6,098 nt of DNA, taken from positions 1-6,098 of the forward strand of contig CAMZCV010000070.1 of NCBI GenBank assembly GCA_947305035.1. The letters run 5' to 3'. The notes beneath the pieces were generated by a model, which was not told the origin of the DNA, searched no databases, and saw nothing but the letters and a program-made list of their open reading frames with translations. Source of the stretch: an uncultured Coriobacteriales bacterium (GTDB lineage Bacteria; Actinomycetota; Coriobacteriia; Coriobacteriales; Atopobiaceae). Shown one piece after another: positions 1 through 6,098 of this stretch. The first letter of the stretch is position 1; each line of letters opens with the position of its first letter. The position numbers and the translations under genes are program-made.

Positions 1-813
1 GTCGCGGTACTCCTCGACGCTCGTGGCGCCGTGGCGCTTGGAGAGCTTCTTGCCGTCGGTTCCCAGGATCATCGAGATATGCGCGAACGTGGGCGTGGGC
101 GCGCCGAGCGCCTCGTACACCATGATCTGGCGCGGGGTGTTGGAGAGGTGGTCGTCGCCGCGGATGATGTGGGTGATGCCCATGCGCGCATCGTCCACCA
201 CGGTCGCGAAGTTGTAGGTGGGGGTGCCGTCGGAGCGGAAGATGATGAAGTCGTCGAGCTCCTTGGCGTTGAAGGTCACGTCGCCGTGGACCGCGTCGTG
301 CACGATGACGTCGCCGCGGTCGAGGGGCACCTTGATGCGGATGGTGTAGGGCTCGCCGGCGTCCACGCGGGCCTGGGCCTCCGCCGGGTCGATGTCGCGG
401 CAGGTGCGCTGATAGCCCTGGAACGGGTCTTTGCGCGCCACGGCCGCCTCATGGTCGGCCGCGAGCTTCTCGGGCGAGCAGAAGCAGTAGTACGCTTTGC
501 CCTCGGCAACCAGGCGCTCGGCAGCCTCGCGGTAGATGGGCAGGCACTCGGTCTGCCAGTAGGGGCCGCAGTCGCCGCCGACCTCGGGGCCCTCGTCCCA
601 GTCGAGGCCGAGCCAGCGCATGGCGCGCAGGATGATCTGGGTGTTCTCCTCGGTGGAGCGGGTGGGGTCGGTGTCGTCGATGCGCAGGATGAACGTGCCG
701 CCCATCGCGCGGGCGAATGCCCAGTTGTAGATCGCGGTGCGTGCGCCGCCGATATGGAGCTTGCCGGTGGGGGAGGGCGCGAAGCGCACGCGAACGGTAG
801 AATCGGTTGCCAA
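1..813 (-). CDS. gltX: Glutamyl-tRNA synthetase, N-terminal 271 residues (partial at window edge)
   Basis: This class I synthetase charges tRNA(Glu) with glutamate using ATP in the cytoplasm; in bacteria lacking GlnRS it may also charge tRNA(Gln). Reading leftward from 813, the protein has the class I signature [11 protein letters not shown] at residues 13-23 (HIGH-type motif H20-I-G-G) and the KMSKS-type motif KLSKR at 256-260. A candidate zinc cluster lies in the anticodon-side insertion: C110-x-C112 and Y134-x3-C138. The start is TTG (813-811), chosen because AAGGAGTC (825-818) sits 6 bases upstream of it from its GGAG core, and because the protein then begins seven residues before VRFAPSPTG, as is usual. 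No in-frame ATG lies nearby upstream. About half to 60% of a normal 460-500-residue protein is present; the C-terminal anticodon-binding part lies outside the window. It is transcribed divergently from the TetR gene. Family identity is certain; discriminating versus non-discriminating specificity cannot be told. Confidence 0.97.
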   Translation of the reverse strand, partial: MATDSTVRVRFAPSPTGKLHIGGARTAIYNWAFARAMGGTFILRIDDTDPTRSTEENTQIILRAMRWLGLDWDEGPEVGGDCGPYWQTECLPIYREAAERLVAEGKAYYCFCSPEKLAADHEAAVARKDPFQGYQRTCRDIDPAEAQARVDAGEPYTIRIKVPLDRGDVIVHDAVHGDVTFNAKELDDFIIFRSDGTPTYNFATVVDDARMGITHIIRGDDHLSNTPRQIMVYEALGAPTPTFAHISMILGTDGKKLSKRHGATSVEEYRD

Positions 814-817
814 GATA

Positions 818-825
818 GACTCCTT
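818..825 (-). promoter_or_regulatory. Ribosome binding site that fixes the gltX TTG start
   Basis: On the minus strand AAGGAGTC lies 825 to 818. Its GGAG core (823-820) is 6 bases from the TTG codon at 813-811. No ATG in the gltX frame has a comparable site, so this Shine-Dalgarno sequence decides the start. Confidence 0.85.
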
Positions 826-838
826 ACGATGTTCGAAC

Positions 839-857
839 CGGCCGCGTTGCGCGGCCG
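839..857 (-). promoter_or_regulatory. GC-rich hairpin in the gltX 5' leader
   Basis: CGGCCGCG (839-846) and CGCGGCCG (850-857) form a perfect 8-bp inverted repeat around a 3-base loop. It lies between the probable gltX promoter and the ribosome binding site, so the gltX mRNA would carry it at or very near its 5' end. No U-run follows it in either direction, so it does not look like a terminator. A role in mRNA stability or as a protein target is inference. Confidence 0.55.
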
Positions 858-863
858 TCCATA

Positions 864-892
864 AGTATATAACGGCTTGATATGCAGAAACG
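864..892 (-). promoter_or_regulatory. Possible gltX promoter
   Basis: Reading the minus strand, TATACT (869-864) matches five of six bases of the -10 consensus. The hexamer at a 17-base spacing (892-887, CGTTTC) is a poor -35. The predicted start near 857 would give a leader of about 44 bases beginning at the GC-rich hairpin. The region around it is AT-rich compared with the genes, which supports a promoter here, but the exact elements are uncertain. Confidence 0.4.
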
Positions 893-932
893 CGGGATGC
901 GGGCAACCCTCAATTCGTCTCTATTAAAAAAG

Positions 933-977
933 TTGACGCAAAGTCAAATATCTCCTGACTAGCTTTCAGAATTTGAC
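933..977. promoter_or_regulatory. TTGAC/GTCAA repeats, candidate TetR operator
   Basis: Three copies of the same 5-mer lie around the tetR promoter. TTGAC (933-937) and GTCAA (943-947) form an inverted repeat with a 5-base centre. GTCAAAT (943-949) and ATTTGAC (971-977) form a 7-bp inverted repeat flanking the -35 hexamer, the right arm ending directly at the -10. TetR-family proteins bind such short palindromes as dimers and commonly repress their own divergent intergenic region. The repeats are seen directly; that the adjacent TetR protein binds them is inference. Confidence 0.5.
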
Positions 978-983
978 TACAAT
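955..983 (+). promoter_or_regulatory. Promoter of the TetR-family gene
   Basis: CTGACT (955-960) as -35 and TACAAT (978-983) as -10 are separated by exactly 17 bases, with four and five of six consensus matches. Transcription would start near 990, giving a leader of roughly 74 bases. The surrounding bases 911-1010 are clearly AT-rich. TTGAC half-sites flank the -35 and touch the -10, a layout in which a bound repressor would block RNA polymerase. Confidence 0.6.
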
Positions 984-1063
984 TATCTTTTATCCCTTTT
1001 CGTTTTTATATGCTGAGCATGTTAAACTTTACTTGAAGCAGGCCTTACGAAGGGGGATACGCC

Positions 1064-1729
1064 ATGTCCGCTCAAGTTCGCAAGACCGCGGTTCCCGCAA
1101 AGAACTCTCGTAAGAGCCAAGCTACGCGAGCCCGCATTATGCAATCCGCCACGGAGTTCATCACCGAGCGCGGATCAACAGACTACCAGATGAACGAGAT
1201 CTCCGAGCGTTGCGACCTTTCCAAGGGAGCGCTCTACTACTATTTCATCGACAAGCAGGATCTGATGGACGCCATCTACGAGCAGGTCATAGGCGACCTA
1301 GTCGATTCCGTCGAACAAGCTGCTGCAAATGTCACAACGCCCCTCGAGGGCATTTTCTATACCGTGCTCACGCTGGTCGAGTGCATCGTCCGCGAACGGC
1401 CGCTCGTCTTCGCCATGGTCGAGGAGCTGTTCCTCTCGGGTTCTGATATCGAGTCCAGCAGCGGGTCGTTCTCCCGCGTGCTCGACCAGCTCGTAGGCTA
1501 TCTCGAGGATGCCCGCGAGCAGGGGCTCCTTCATAGCAACCTCAACAGCAGGCTCGTCGGCAACGCCCTTGCGGGCGCCTGCATCTACACGGCGCTTGCG
1601 TCGGTGTCGCGCTCCGACGATCCGCAGGCACCGTCCGTGGAGGACCGTGTGCGCGAGTACCTGCTCATGGTTATGTCCGGCGCTGCTACCGAGAAGGGCA
1701 TGGACTGCATCCGCGGCTACAAGGAGTAG
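1064..1729 (+). CDS. TetR/AcrR-family transcriptional regulator
   Basis: This is a 221-residue cytoplasmic DNA-binding protein of normal TetR-family length. After a basic, probably disordered N-terminal tail (residues 1-20) comes the three-helix DNA-binding domain at about 21-68: TRARIMQSATEFITERG, then the helix-turn-helix around 43-62 ending in LSKGALYYYFIDKQDLM, the most recognisable TetR signature (the usual form is S-x-G-x-x-Y-x-Y-F-x-x-K). Residues 69-210 are the variable all-helical ligand and dimer domain, from which no ligand can be predicted. The start ATG is preceded by AGGGGG (1051-1056), 7 bases away. The gene stands alone between a divergent gltX and a strong terminator, so its targets are not obvious; self-regulation through the TTGAC repeats upstream is likely. 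Members often control efflux pumps, lipid metabolism or stress genes, but no such gene is in view. Confidence 0.93.
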   Translation: MSAQVRKTAVPAKNSRKSQATRARIMQSATEFITERGSTDYQMNEISERCDLSKGALYYYFIDKQDLMDAIYEQVIGDLVDSVEQAAANVTTPLEGIFYTVLTLVECIVRERPLVFAMVEELFLSGSDIESSSGSFSRVLDQLVGYLEDAREQGLLHSNLNSRLVGNALAGACIYTALASVSRSDDPQAPSVEDRVREYLLMVMSGAATEKGMDCIRGYKE

Positions 1730-1762
1730 CAGTCGCGCTCTGCAAAGTCTTTCCCAACAAGA

Positions 1763-1792
1763 AAACCGCTTTGGGATTTCCCAAAGCGGTTT
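1763..1792. terminator. Bidirectional intrinsic terminator between converging genes
   Basis: AAACCGCTTTGGG (1763-1775) and its complement CCCAAAGCGGTTT (1780-1792) make a perfect 13-bp stem with a 4-base loop. On the plus strand the stem runs into TTTCTCATT and on the minus strand into TTTTCTTG, so it has a partial U-tract in both directions. It begins 34 bases after the TetR stop codon and 28 bases beyond the exonuclease stop, as expected for a terminator shared by both transcripts. Confidence 0.88.
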
Positions 1793-1819
1793 CTCATTGG
1801 TCACTAAAGCCAAAGCACG

Positions 1820-2809
1820 CTATTTGGGCTTCTTCTCCTTCATGCCGGGGAAGAGCTTGCGCTTCTTGAACTCTGCCTGCACGGTCTTGAGCATGAGCTT
1901 CACATCGTCGAGGCCGAGGTGCTTCTCTACCTGCCCCGGTTTGAGCGTCTTGCGCCGCAGGGCCCAGTTCTCAAGCGAAGCGGGGCTCGACTCGCGCGGG
2001 AGCGACCGCACATCGGGGTCGAGGCGGCGGCAGATGTCGCGCGAGTCGATGATGACGATCCTGCCCTCCTTGCGCGCCTGCGCGTACCCGGGCAGGTTGT
2101 ACGTGAGCCACGCGTCCTCGAAAGCTGCGTTGTGGGCCATGAGGGGAACCGTGGTGAATGTGGCGAGCAGAGCCTCGTGGATGGCGTGGTTCTCGCGGAA
2201 GGGCACCTTTCCGGCAACATCCTTCCACGTGATGTGGTGGATGTCCGAGAGGGGAACGCCCGTCTCGGCATAGCGGTCGGGGATGCCGAAATAGGTTGCA
2301 TACGCGCTCGTGGGCTTGGCCTTGGGATCAAGCTCCATGAGCGCGATTCCCGCGTTGACGATGTATCCGCGCACGGGATCCTTGCTCGTGGTCTCGATGT
2401 CGAATCCGCAGACCGTGCCCGAGACGGGCACCTCGGTGAACACCACGCCCAGGTCGCGGGCGTCGGGGCCGGCGGCCTGCTCGACCTCTTCGACGGGGCG
2501 CTTCTGGAGCCATGCCACCGCGCGGCATAGGTCGTGGTCGGACAGGCGGCGGTCGAGGAGCGGGCTCGGCGTGTCGCGCAGCCGGTCGGCGCCGATGGCG
2601 TCGCAGACCACGCGGTTCTTATCGGCGAGGTTGAGCACCATGTCGAACGAGAAGGGCTCCTGGCCGGGCTTGGCCTCACGCCACAGCTCGACGAGCAGCG
2701 CGAGCGCCTCCTCGTTGGCGATTCGCTCCTGGTTGAGCGTCACGTCGTCGGTGAAGAACCCGGGGAGCGAGATCGCCCCCGCTATCTCGAGTGCCTGCGC
2801 AAGATTCAT
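1820..2809 (-). CDS. DEDDh 3'-5' exonuclease-domain protein with an unassigned N-terminal region
   Basis: This 329-residue protein has an RNase T/DNA polymerase III epsilon-type nuclease fold in its second half. Exo I is at D137-I-E139 (FDIETT). Exo II is at 223-232 (LMAHNAAFED). Exo III is H297-x4-D302 (HLGLDD), the DEDDh form. Such enzymes remove nucleotides from 3' ends using two metal ions; whether the substrate is DNA or RNA cannot be read here. The Exo II acid directly after Phe is Glu231, with Asp232 next, where the usual residue is Asp. Residues 1-130 resemble no domain I recognise; they are soluble, acidic and probably helical. The C-terminus is lysine-rich (315-329), which could help nucleic acid binding. 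The start ATG lies 3 bases after the ald stop and lacks a Shine-Dalgarno sequence, so translation is probably coupled to ald. The shared terminator follows the stop. The nuclease fold is sure; the biological role is not. Confidence 0.9.
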   Translation of the reverse strand: MNLAQALEIAGAISLPGFFTDDVTLNQERIANEEALALLVELWREAKPGQEPFSFDMVLNLADKNRVVCDAIGADRLRDTPSPLLDRRLSDHDLCRAVAWLQKRPVEEVEQAAGPDARDLGVVFTEVPVSGTVCGFDIETTSKDPVRGYIVNAGIALMELDPKAKPTSAYATYFGIPDRYAETGVPLSDIHHITWKDVAGKVPFRENHAIHEALLATFTTVPLMAHNAAFEDAWLTYNLPGYAQARKEGRIVIIDSRDICRRLDPDVRSLPRESSPASLENWALRRKTLKPGQVEKHLGLDDVKLMLKTVQAEFKKRKLFPGMKEKKPK

Positions 2810-2812
2810 GGC

Positions 2813-3928
2813 TTATACCAGCGTGGCGATGTCGGTGTACTCGATATCATCGAAGCTGTCGGCGAGGTTCTTGCAGGTGACCTTGCCGTTGTAGGTGTTG
2901 ACGCCGCTTGCGATGACGGGGCTGTCCTTGACCGCCTGCTCGAGGCCGCTGGCTGCGATCTTGAGGCCGTAGGCAAGCGTCGCGTTGGTGAGCGCGATCG
3001 TGGAGGTGCGGGCAACGGCGCCGGGCATGTTGCCCACGCAGTAGTGCACGACGCCGTCCTCGATGAAGATGGGGTCGTCGTGGGTGGTCACGTGGCTCGA
3101 CTCGCCGCAGCCGCCCTGGTCGATGGCCACGTCGACGAACACCGCGCCGGGACGCATTTCCTTGAGGTAGGCGCGCTTGAACAGCTTGGGAGTGGAGCCG
3201 CCGGGGATGAGCACGGCGCCGATCACGAGGTCGGCGTCGATGACGGCGCGCTCGATGTTGGAGTCGGTCGAGACGAGCGTCTGCACGCGTCCGCCGAACA
3301 TGATGTCGAGCGTCTCGAGGCGCTTGAGGGAGATGTCGAGCACGGTGACGTGCGCGCCCATGCCCATGGCGATCTTGGCGGCGTTGGCGCCCACGGTGCC
3401 GCCGCCGATGATGACCACGTTGGCGCGCGGGGTGCCCGGCACGCCGGCGAGCAGCACGCCCTCGCCGCCGTAGGTCTTCTCGAGGTACTTGGCGCCTTCC
3501 TGGATGGACAGGCGGCCGGCGATCTGGCTCATGGGGGCGAGCAGCGGCAGGCTGCCGTCGGTCTCGGTGAGGGTCTCGTAGGCGACGGCCTTCACGTTGC
3601 CGGCGAGCAGGGCATCCATCTGCTCGCGGTCGGCGGCAAGGTGCAGGTAGGTGTAGAGGATGAGGCCGTCGTGGAAGAGCGGGTACTCGCAGGGCAGGGG
3701 CTCCTTGACCTTGACCATCATGTCGCAGTCGGCCCAGACATCGGCGGCCGTGTCGATCATATGGGCGCCTGCGGAGATGTACTCCACGTCGGTGAAGCCG
3801 GAGCCGATGCCGGCGCCGCGCTCGATGAGCACCTCGTGACCTGCGGCGACGTAGCTTTTGACGTTGTCGGGGGTGAGACCCACGCGGAACTCGTTGTTCT
3901 TGATCTCGCGGACGCAGCCGATTCTCAT
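2813..3928 (-). CDS. ald: Alanine dehydrogenase
   Basis: Ald catalyses L-alanine + NAD+ + water to pyruvate + ammonia + NADH, reversibly, in the cytoplasm. It links amino acid breakdown or ammonia assimilation to central metabolism. The 371 residues match the family's usual length. It opens with MRIGCVREIKNNEFRVGLTP. The substrate and catalytic residues of the family are all present at their standard numbers: R15, K75 (VKVKEP), H96 (YLHLA) and D270 (VDVAIDQGG). The Rossmann motif GGGTVG is at 175-180, followed by D198 at the end of the second strand, which indicates NAD rather than NADP. The C-terminal signature NMPGAVARTST is intact. The start ATG (3928-3926) has AAGGGA (3940-3935) 6 bases upstream. 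It heads a two-gene unit with the exonuclease-domain gene and is divergent from metK. Nothing indicates damage or recent transfer. Confidence 0.97.
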   Translation of the reverse strand: MRIGCVREIKNNEFRVGLTPDNVKSYVAAGHEVLIERGAGIGSGFTDVEYISAGAHMIDTAADVWADCDMMVKVKEPLPCEYPLFHDGLILYTYLHLAADREQMDALLAGNVKAVAYETLTETDGSLPLLAPMSQIAGRLSIQEGAKYLEKTYGGEGVLLAGVPGTPRANVVIIGGGTVGANAAKIAMGMGAHVTVLDISLKRLETLDIMFGGRVQTLVSTDSNIERAVIDADLVIGAVLIPGGSTPKLFKRAYLKEMRPGAVFVDVAIDQGGCGESSHVTTHDDPIFIEDGVVHYCVGNMPGAVARTSTIALTNATLAYGLKIAASGLEQAVKDSPVIASGVNTYNGKVTCKNLADSFDDIEYTDIATLV

Positions 3929-3934
3929 GGATGA

Positions 3935-3940
3935 TCCCTT
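3935..3940 (-). promoter_or_regulatory. ald ribosome binding site
   Basis: AAGGGA on the minus strand (3940 to 3935) lies 6 bases before the ATG at 3928. It supports this start, which also aligns with the conserved first residue of the family. Confidence 0.75.
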
Positions 3941-3970
3941 CTCGTAGTGCGCTGAAAAAGTGCAGTTTTG

Positions 3971-3976
3971 ATTTTA
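3971..3976 (-). promoter_or_regulatory. Possible -10 element of the ald promoter
   Basis: TAAAAT on the minus strand (3976 to 3971) matches five of six -10 bases and would start transcription near 3964, about 36 bases before the ATG. No good -35 is found at 16-18 bases; the best candidate, TTCAGG, is 19 bases away. This may mean an activator is needed, or that the true promoter lies elsewhere in 3980-4060. Confidence 0.3.
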
Positions 3977-4037
3977 TGGGAGTACGCGCCGCTGGCCTGA
4001 AGGCGTAACGAAGCGTGAACATGGGCGTGCTATGGAT

Positions 4038-4053
4038 GTTATCTTAAGCTAAC
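4038..4053. promoter_or_regulatory. Near-palindrome between ald and metK, candidate operator
   Basis: GTTATCTTAAGCTAAC is a 16-base palindrome with one mismatched pair, centred on CTTAAG. It lies just upstream of the metK -35 and about 75-90 bases upstream of the possible ald start point. It is in the AT-rich core of the divergent region. A dimeric regulator such as an Lrp-type protein, which often controls ald genes, is a reasonable guess, but no regulator is encoded here. Confidence 0.35.
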
Positions 4054-4061
4054 TATTTGCA

Positions 4062-4090
4062 TTGCAGAATGCTGGAATATGGCGTACAGT
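4062..4090 (+). promoter_or_regulatory. Promoter of the metK riboswitch transcript
   Basis: TTGCAG (4062-4067) and TACAGT (4085-4090) are separated by 17 bases. Transcription would begin near 4097, immediately before the first paired base of the riboswitch P1 stem at 4098. That placement is the main support, since the hexamers themselves are only moderate matches. Confidence 0.55.
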
Positions 4091-4097
4091 GAAGCCA

Positions 4098-4225
4098 CTC
4101 GTCAAGAGGCGCCGCATGCGGCGCATAGAGCGGAGGGACCGAGCCCTTTGATGCTCCGGCAACCACCCCAACGGGAACGGTGCCAAATCTCGGCAGGCGG
4201 CCATGCGGCCGGCCTGGAAGACGGG
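4098..4225 (+). promoter_or_regulatory. SAM-I-like (S-box) riboswitch aptamer upstream of metK
   Basis: This leader RNA binds S-adenosylmethionine and controls metK. The conserved core is easily read: GTCAAGAG (4101-4108), GGAGGGACC (4132-4140), CCCTTTGATGCTCCGGCAACC (4144-4164) and GGTGCCAAAT (4179-4188). P1 is CTCGTC (4098-4103) with GACGGG (4220-4225). The P2 base is GAGC (4128-4131) with GCTC (4153-4156), and the distal P2 part is GGG/CCC around the loop. P3 is ACC/GGT plus an inner CCC/GGG. P4 is CAGGC (4194-4198) with GCCTG (4212-4216), extended by GGCC/GGCC. The P2 loop CCGAG (4139-4143) is fully complementary to CTCGG (4189-4193), giving the diagnostic pseudoknot. One oddity is a 16-base palindromic hairpin inserted between AAGAG and the P2 core. 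The motif order fits SAM-I rather than the actinomycete SAM-IV class, although a variant cannot be excluded by eye. Confidence 0.95.
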
Positions 4226-4241
4226 GAGTGCGCATGCTACG

Positions 4242-4270
4242 GGCTCCCTTACGGCAAGGGAGCCTTTTTT
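4242..4270 (+). terminator. Riboswitch-controlled intrinsic terminator of metK
   Basis: GGCTCCCTT (4242-4250) pairs with AAGGGAGCC (4256-4264) in a 9-bp stem with a 5-base loop, followed by six Ts (4265-4270). It begins 17 bases after P1. GGGGAG (4223-4228), which overlaps the 3' strand of P1, can instead pair with CTCCCT (4244-4249) of the terminator's left arm. This is the expected antiterminator: SAM binding locks P1, frees the left arm and stops transcription. Confidence 0.92.
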
Positions 4271-4272
4271 CG

Positions 4273-4300
4273 GGCTCCAACACTTTGGGCGAAAGGAGCC
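4273..4300 (+). promoter_or_regulatory. Hairpin covering the metK ribosome binding site
   Basis: GGCTCC (4273-4278) is complementary to GGAGCC (4295-4300), which contains the GGAG core of the metK Shine-Dalgarno sequence AAAGGAG (4292-4298), 6 bases before the ATG. The hairpin would hide the site. GGCTCC can also pair with GGAGCC (4259-4264) in the right arm of the terminator, which would leave the ribosome binding site open. Confidence 0.55.
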
Positions 4301-4304
4301 TGAC

Positions 4305-5549
<1,245 letters not shown>

Positions 5550-5615
5550 GGCTGGGACTGCGGGGACGGGCCATTCGCTGTCCCAACGGCCCGCCTTCGC
5601 GCCACCGTAAGGGCG

Positions 5616-5621
5616 TACAAT
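5616..5621 (+). promoter_or_regulatory. Possible -10 element for the gene at 5651
   Basis: TACAAT (5616-5621) is the same -10 hexamer as in the TetR promoter and would start transcription near 5628, giving a leader of about 22 bases. The -35 position at 17 bases (5593-5598, GCCTTC) is poor. The gene could also be read through from metK, since no convincing terminator lies in 5550-5650. Confidence 0.4.
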
Positions 5622-5650
5622 CATGCTGTCGGGCGTTTGAGGAGGCAGGC

Positions 5651-6098
5651 ATGAATGTGAATCCCAACGATGAGTATCTGCGGTCGTTTGTCGGCATGGT
5701 GGCAGGTCGCGTGGGCGATCAGGCCCCGTGGAATCCGGAACTCGGCGCGTATCAGCTCGTGAGCCAGGGCTGGGCTGCGTTCGCCGTCAAGATGCATTCG
5801 TATGTGTTCATCACGCGCGACGATTACGCAACCTCTGCCGATTTCGATGCGTACACCAAAACCTGCGTCGACTGGGCTCTGAAGCACTACGCGGGGCTTC
5901 CACGCGGCTTCCAGAAGGGGGTTGCCATCTACCCCGTGCTGCTCCAGGCCCGTGCCAACCCCGACGCCGTGGCCTATACCAAGCAGAAGCCCGACGCGCA
6001 TTGGGCTGCGTTCGCGCTGCCCACGCTCGTGGACCTCACCACCGGCGCCGTCGAGTATCTGGATTCAACGCCCGTGTGGGGCTTCGCCATGTGGAAGG
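5651..6098 (+). CDS. Unrecognised conserved-looking protein, N-terminal 149 residues (partial at window edge)
   Basis: An open frame starts at ATG 5651 behind GAGGAGG (5639-5645), an excellent Shine-Dalgarno sequence 5 bases away, and stays open to the window end. I do not recognise the family. The visible protein starts MNVNPNDEYLRSFVGMV and is rich in aromatic residues (W27, W41, W76 and others, and many Tyr/Phe). It has no signal peptide and no membrane segment, so it should be a soluble cytoplasmic protein. Segments such as QGWAAFAVKMHSYVFITRDD and KGVAIYPVLL read as beta strands with intervening helices. There is no cysteine pattern suggesting metal binding (only one Cys so far, in TKTCVDW). 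Its position 101 bases after metK may be coincidental. Codon use agrees with the neighbours, which, with the strong ribosome binding site, supports a real gene. Confidence 0.75.
   Translation, partial: MNVNPNDEYLRSFVGMVAGRVGDQAPWNPELGAYQLVSQGWAAFAVKMHSYVFITRDDYATSADFDAYTKTCVDWALKHYAGLPRGFQKGVAIYPVLLQARANPDAVAYTKQKPDAHWAAFALPTLVDLTTGAVEYLDSTPVWGFAMWK

Noticed and set aside
829..845. GGTTCGAAC on the minus strand, resembling a tRNA T-loop
   Set aside because: The flanking bases cannot form a 5-bp T-stem, and no acceptor, D or anticodon arms are found nearby. The GGCC half belongs to the gltX leader hairpin.
31..864. 277-codon open frame on the plus strand opposite gltX
   Set aside because: It is a mirror of the glutamyl-tRNA synthetase gene, whose HIGH and KLSKR motifs are clear on the other strand.
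2534..3934. 466-codon open frame on the plus strand opposite ald
   Set aside because: It is antisense to an intact alanine dehydrogenase with all catalytic residues. Its composition (Val, Gly, Ala, His and Asp runs) is typical of the mirror of a GC-rich gene, and it has no recognisable motif.
4203..4304. Upstream in-frame ATG giving a 448-residue MetK
   Set aside because: It would start in riboswitch P4 and translate through the terminator. It has no ribosome binding site, and the 34 extra residues do not belong to the MetK family.
5554..5595. Possible terminator after metK (CGGGCC at 5567-5572 with GGCCCG at 5588-5593)
   Set aside because: The stem is only 6 bp with a 15-base loop and is followed by CCTTCG rather than a T-run, so it does not meet the standard for an intrinsic terminator.
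5621..6001. 126-codon open frame on the minus strand at the right end
   Set aside because: It overlaps the plus-strand gene at 5651, which has a far better ribosome binding site. The minus frame looks like its shadow.

Overview
This window is a GC-rich stretch of bacterial chromosome carrying five protein genes and a set of well-formed regulatory elements. The gene content, the GC-rich third codon positions, a TTG start on gltX, a metK preceded by an S-box (SAM-I-like) riboswitch, and a MetK of 414 residues with an extra segment near its N-terminus all suggest a gut or oral actinobacterium of the class Coriobacteriia (Collinsella/Olsenella-like). That assignment is an inference from style and recalled family features, not from a database match. 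No mobile element, CRISPR array, rRNA, tRNA or prophage gene is visible.

Layout. Positions 1-813 hold the first 271 codons of glutamyl-tRNA synthetase (gltX, minus strand, cut by the window edge). Positions 814-1063 form a divergent control region. It has a GC-rich hairpin in the gltX leader, a sigma-A-like promoter for the next gene, and three TTGAC half-sites that look like an operator. A TetR-family repressor gene follows (1064-1729, plus). A strong bidirectional terminator (1763-1792) separates it from a converging two-gene unit on the minus strand: alanine dehydrogenase ald (3928 to 2813), then, 3 bases later, a DEDDh 3'-5' exonuclease-domain protein (2809 to 1820).

Positions 3929-4304 are the divergent ald/metK control region. 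On the plus strand it holds a likely promoter, a complete SAM riboswitch aptamer (4098-4225) with visible P1, P2, P3, P4 and pseudoknot pairings, an intrinsic terminator (4242-4270), and a second hairpin covering the metK ribosome binding site. metK (S-adenosylmethionine synthetase) runs 4305-5549. After a 101-base gap with a short promoter, an unrecognised conserved-looking gene starts at 5651 and runs off the right edge.

How it fits together. metK makes SAM from methionine and ATP, and its leader should shut off transcription when SAM is plentiful. Alternative pairings in the leader suggest that the same switch may also hide or expose the metK ribosome binding site, which is the most interesting observation here. 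ald interconverts alanine and pyruvate plus ammonia. Its co-transcribed exonuclease partner has a 130-residue N-terminal region I do not recognise. The TetR regulator is probably autoregulated through the TTGAC repeats, which also lie upstream of gltX. I see no large undescribed multi-gene system; the novelty is in the regulatory RNA and DNA elements.
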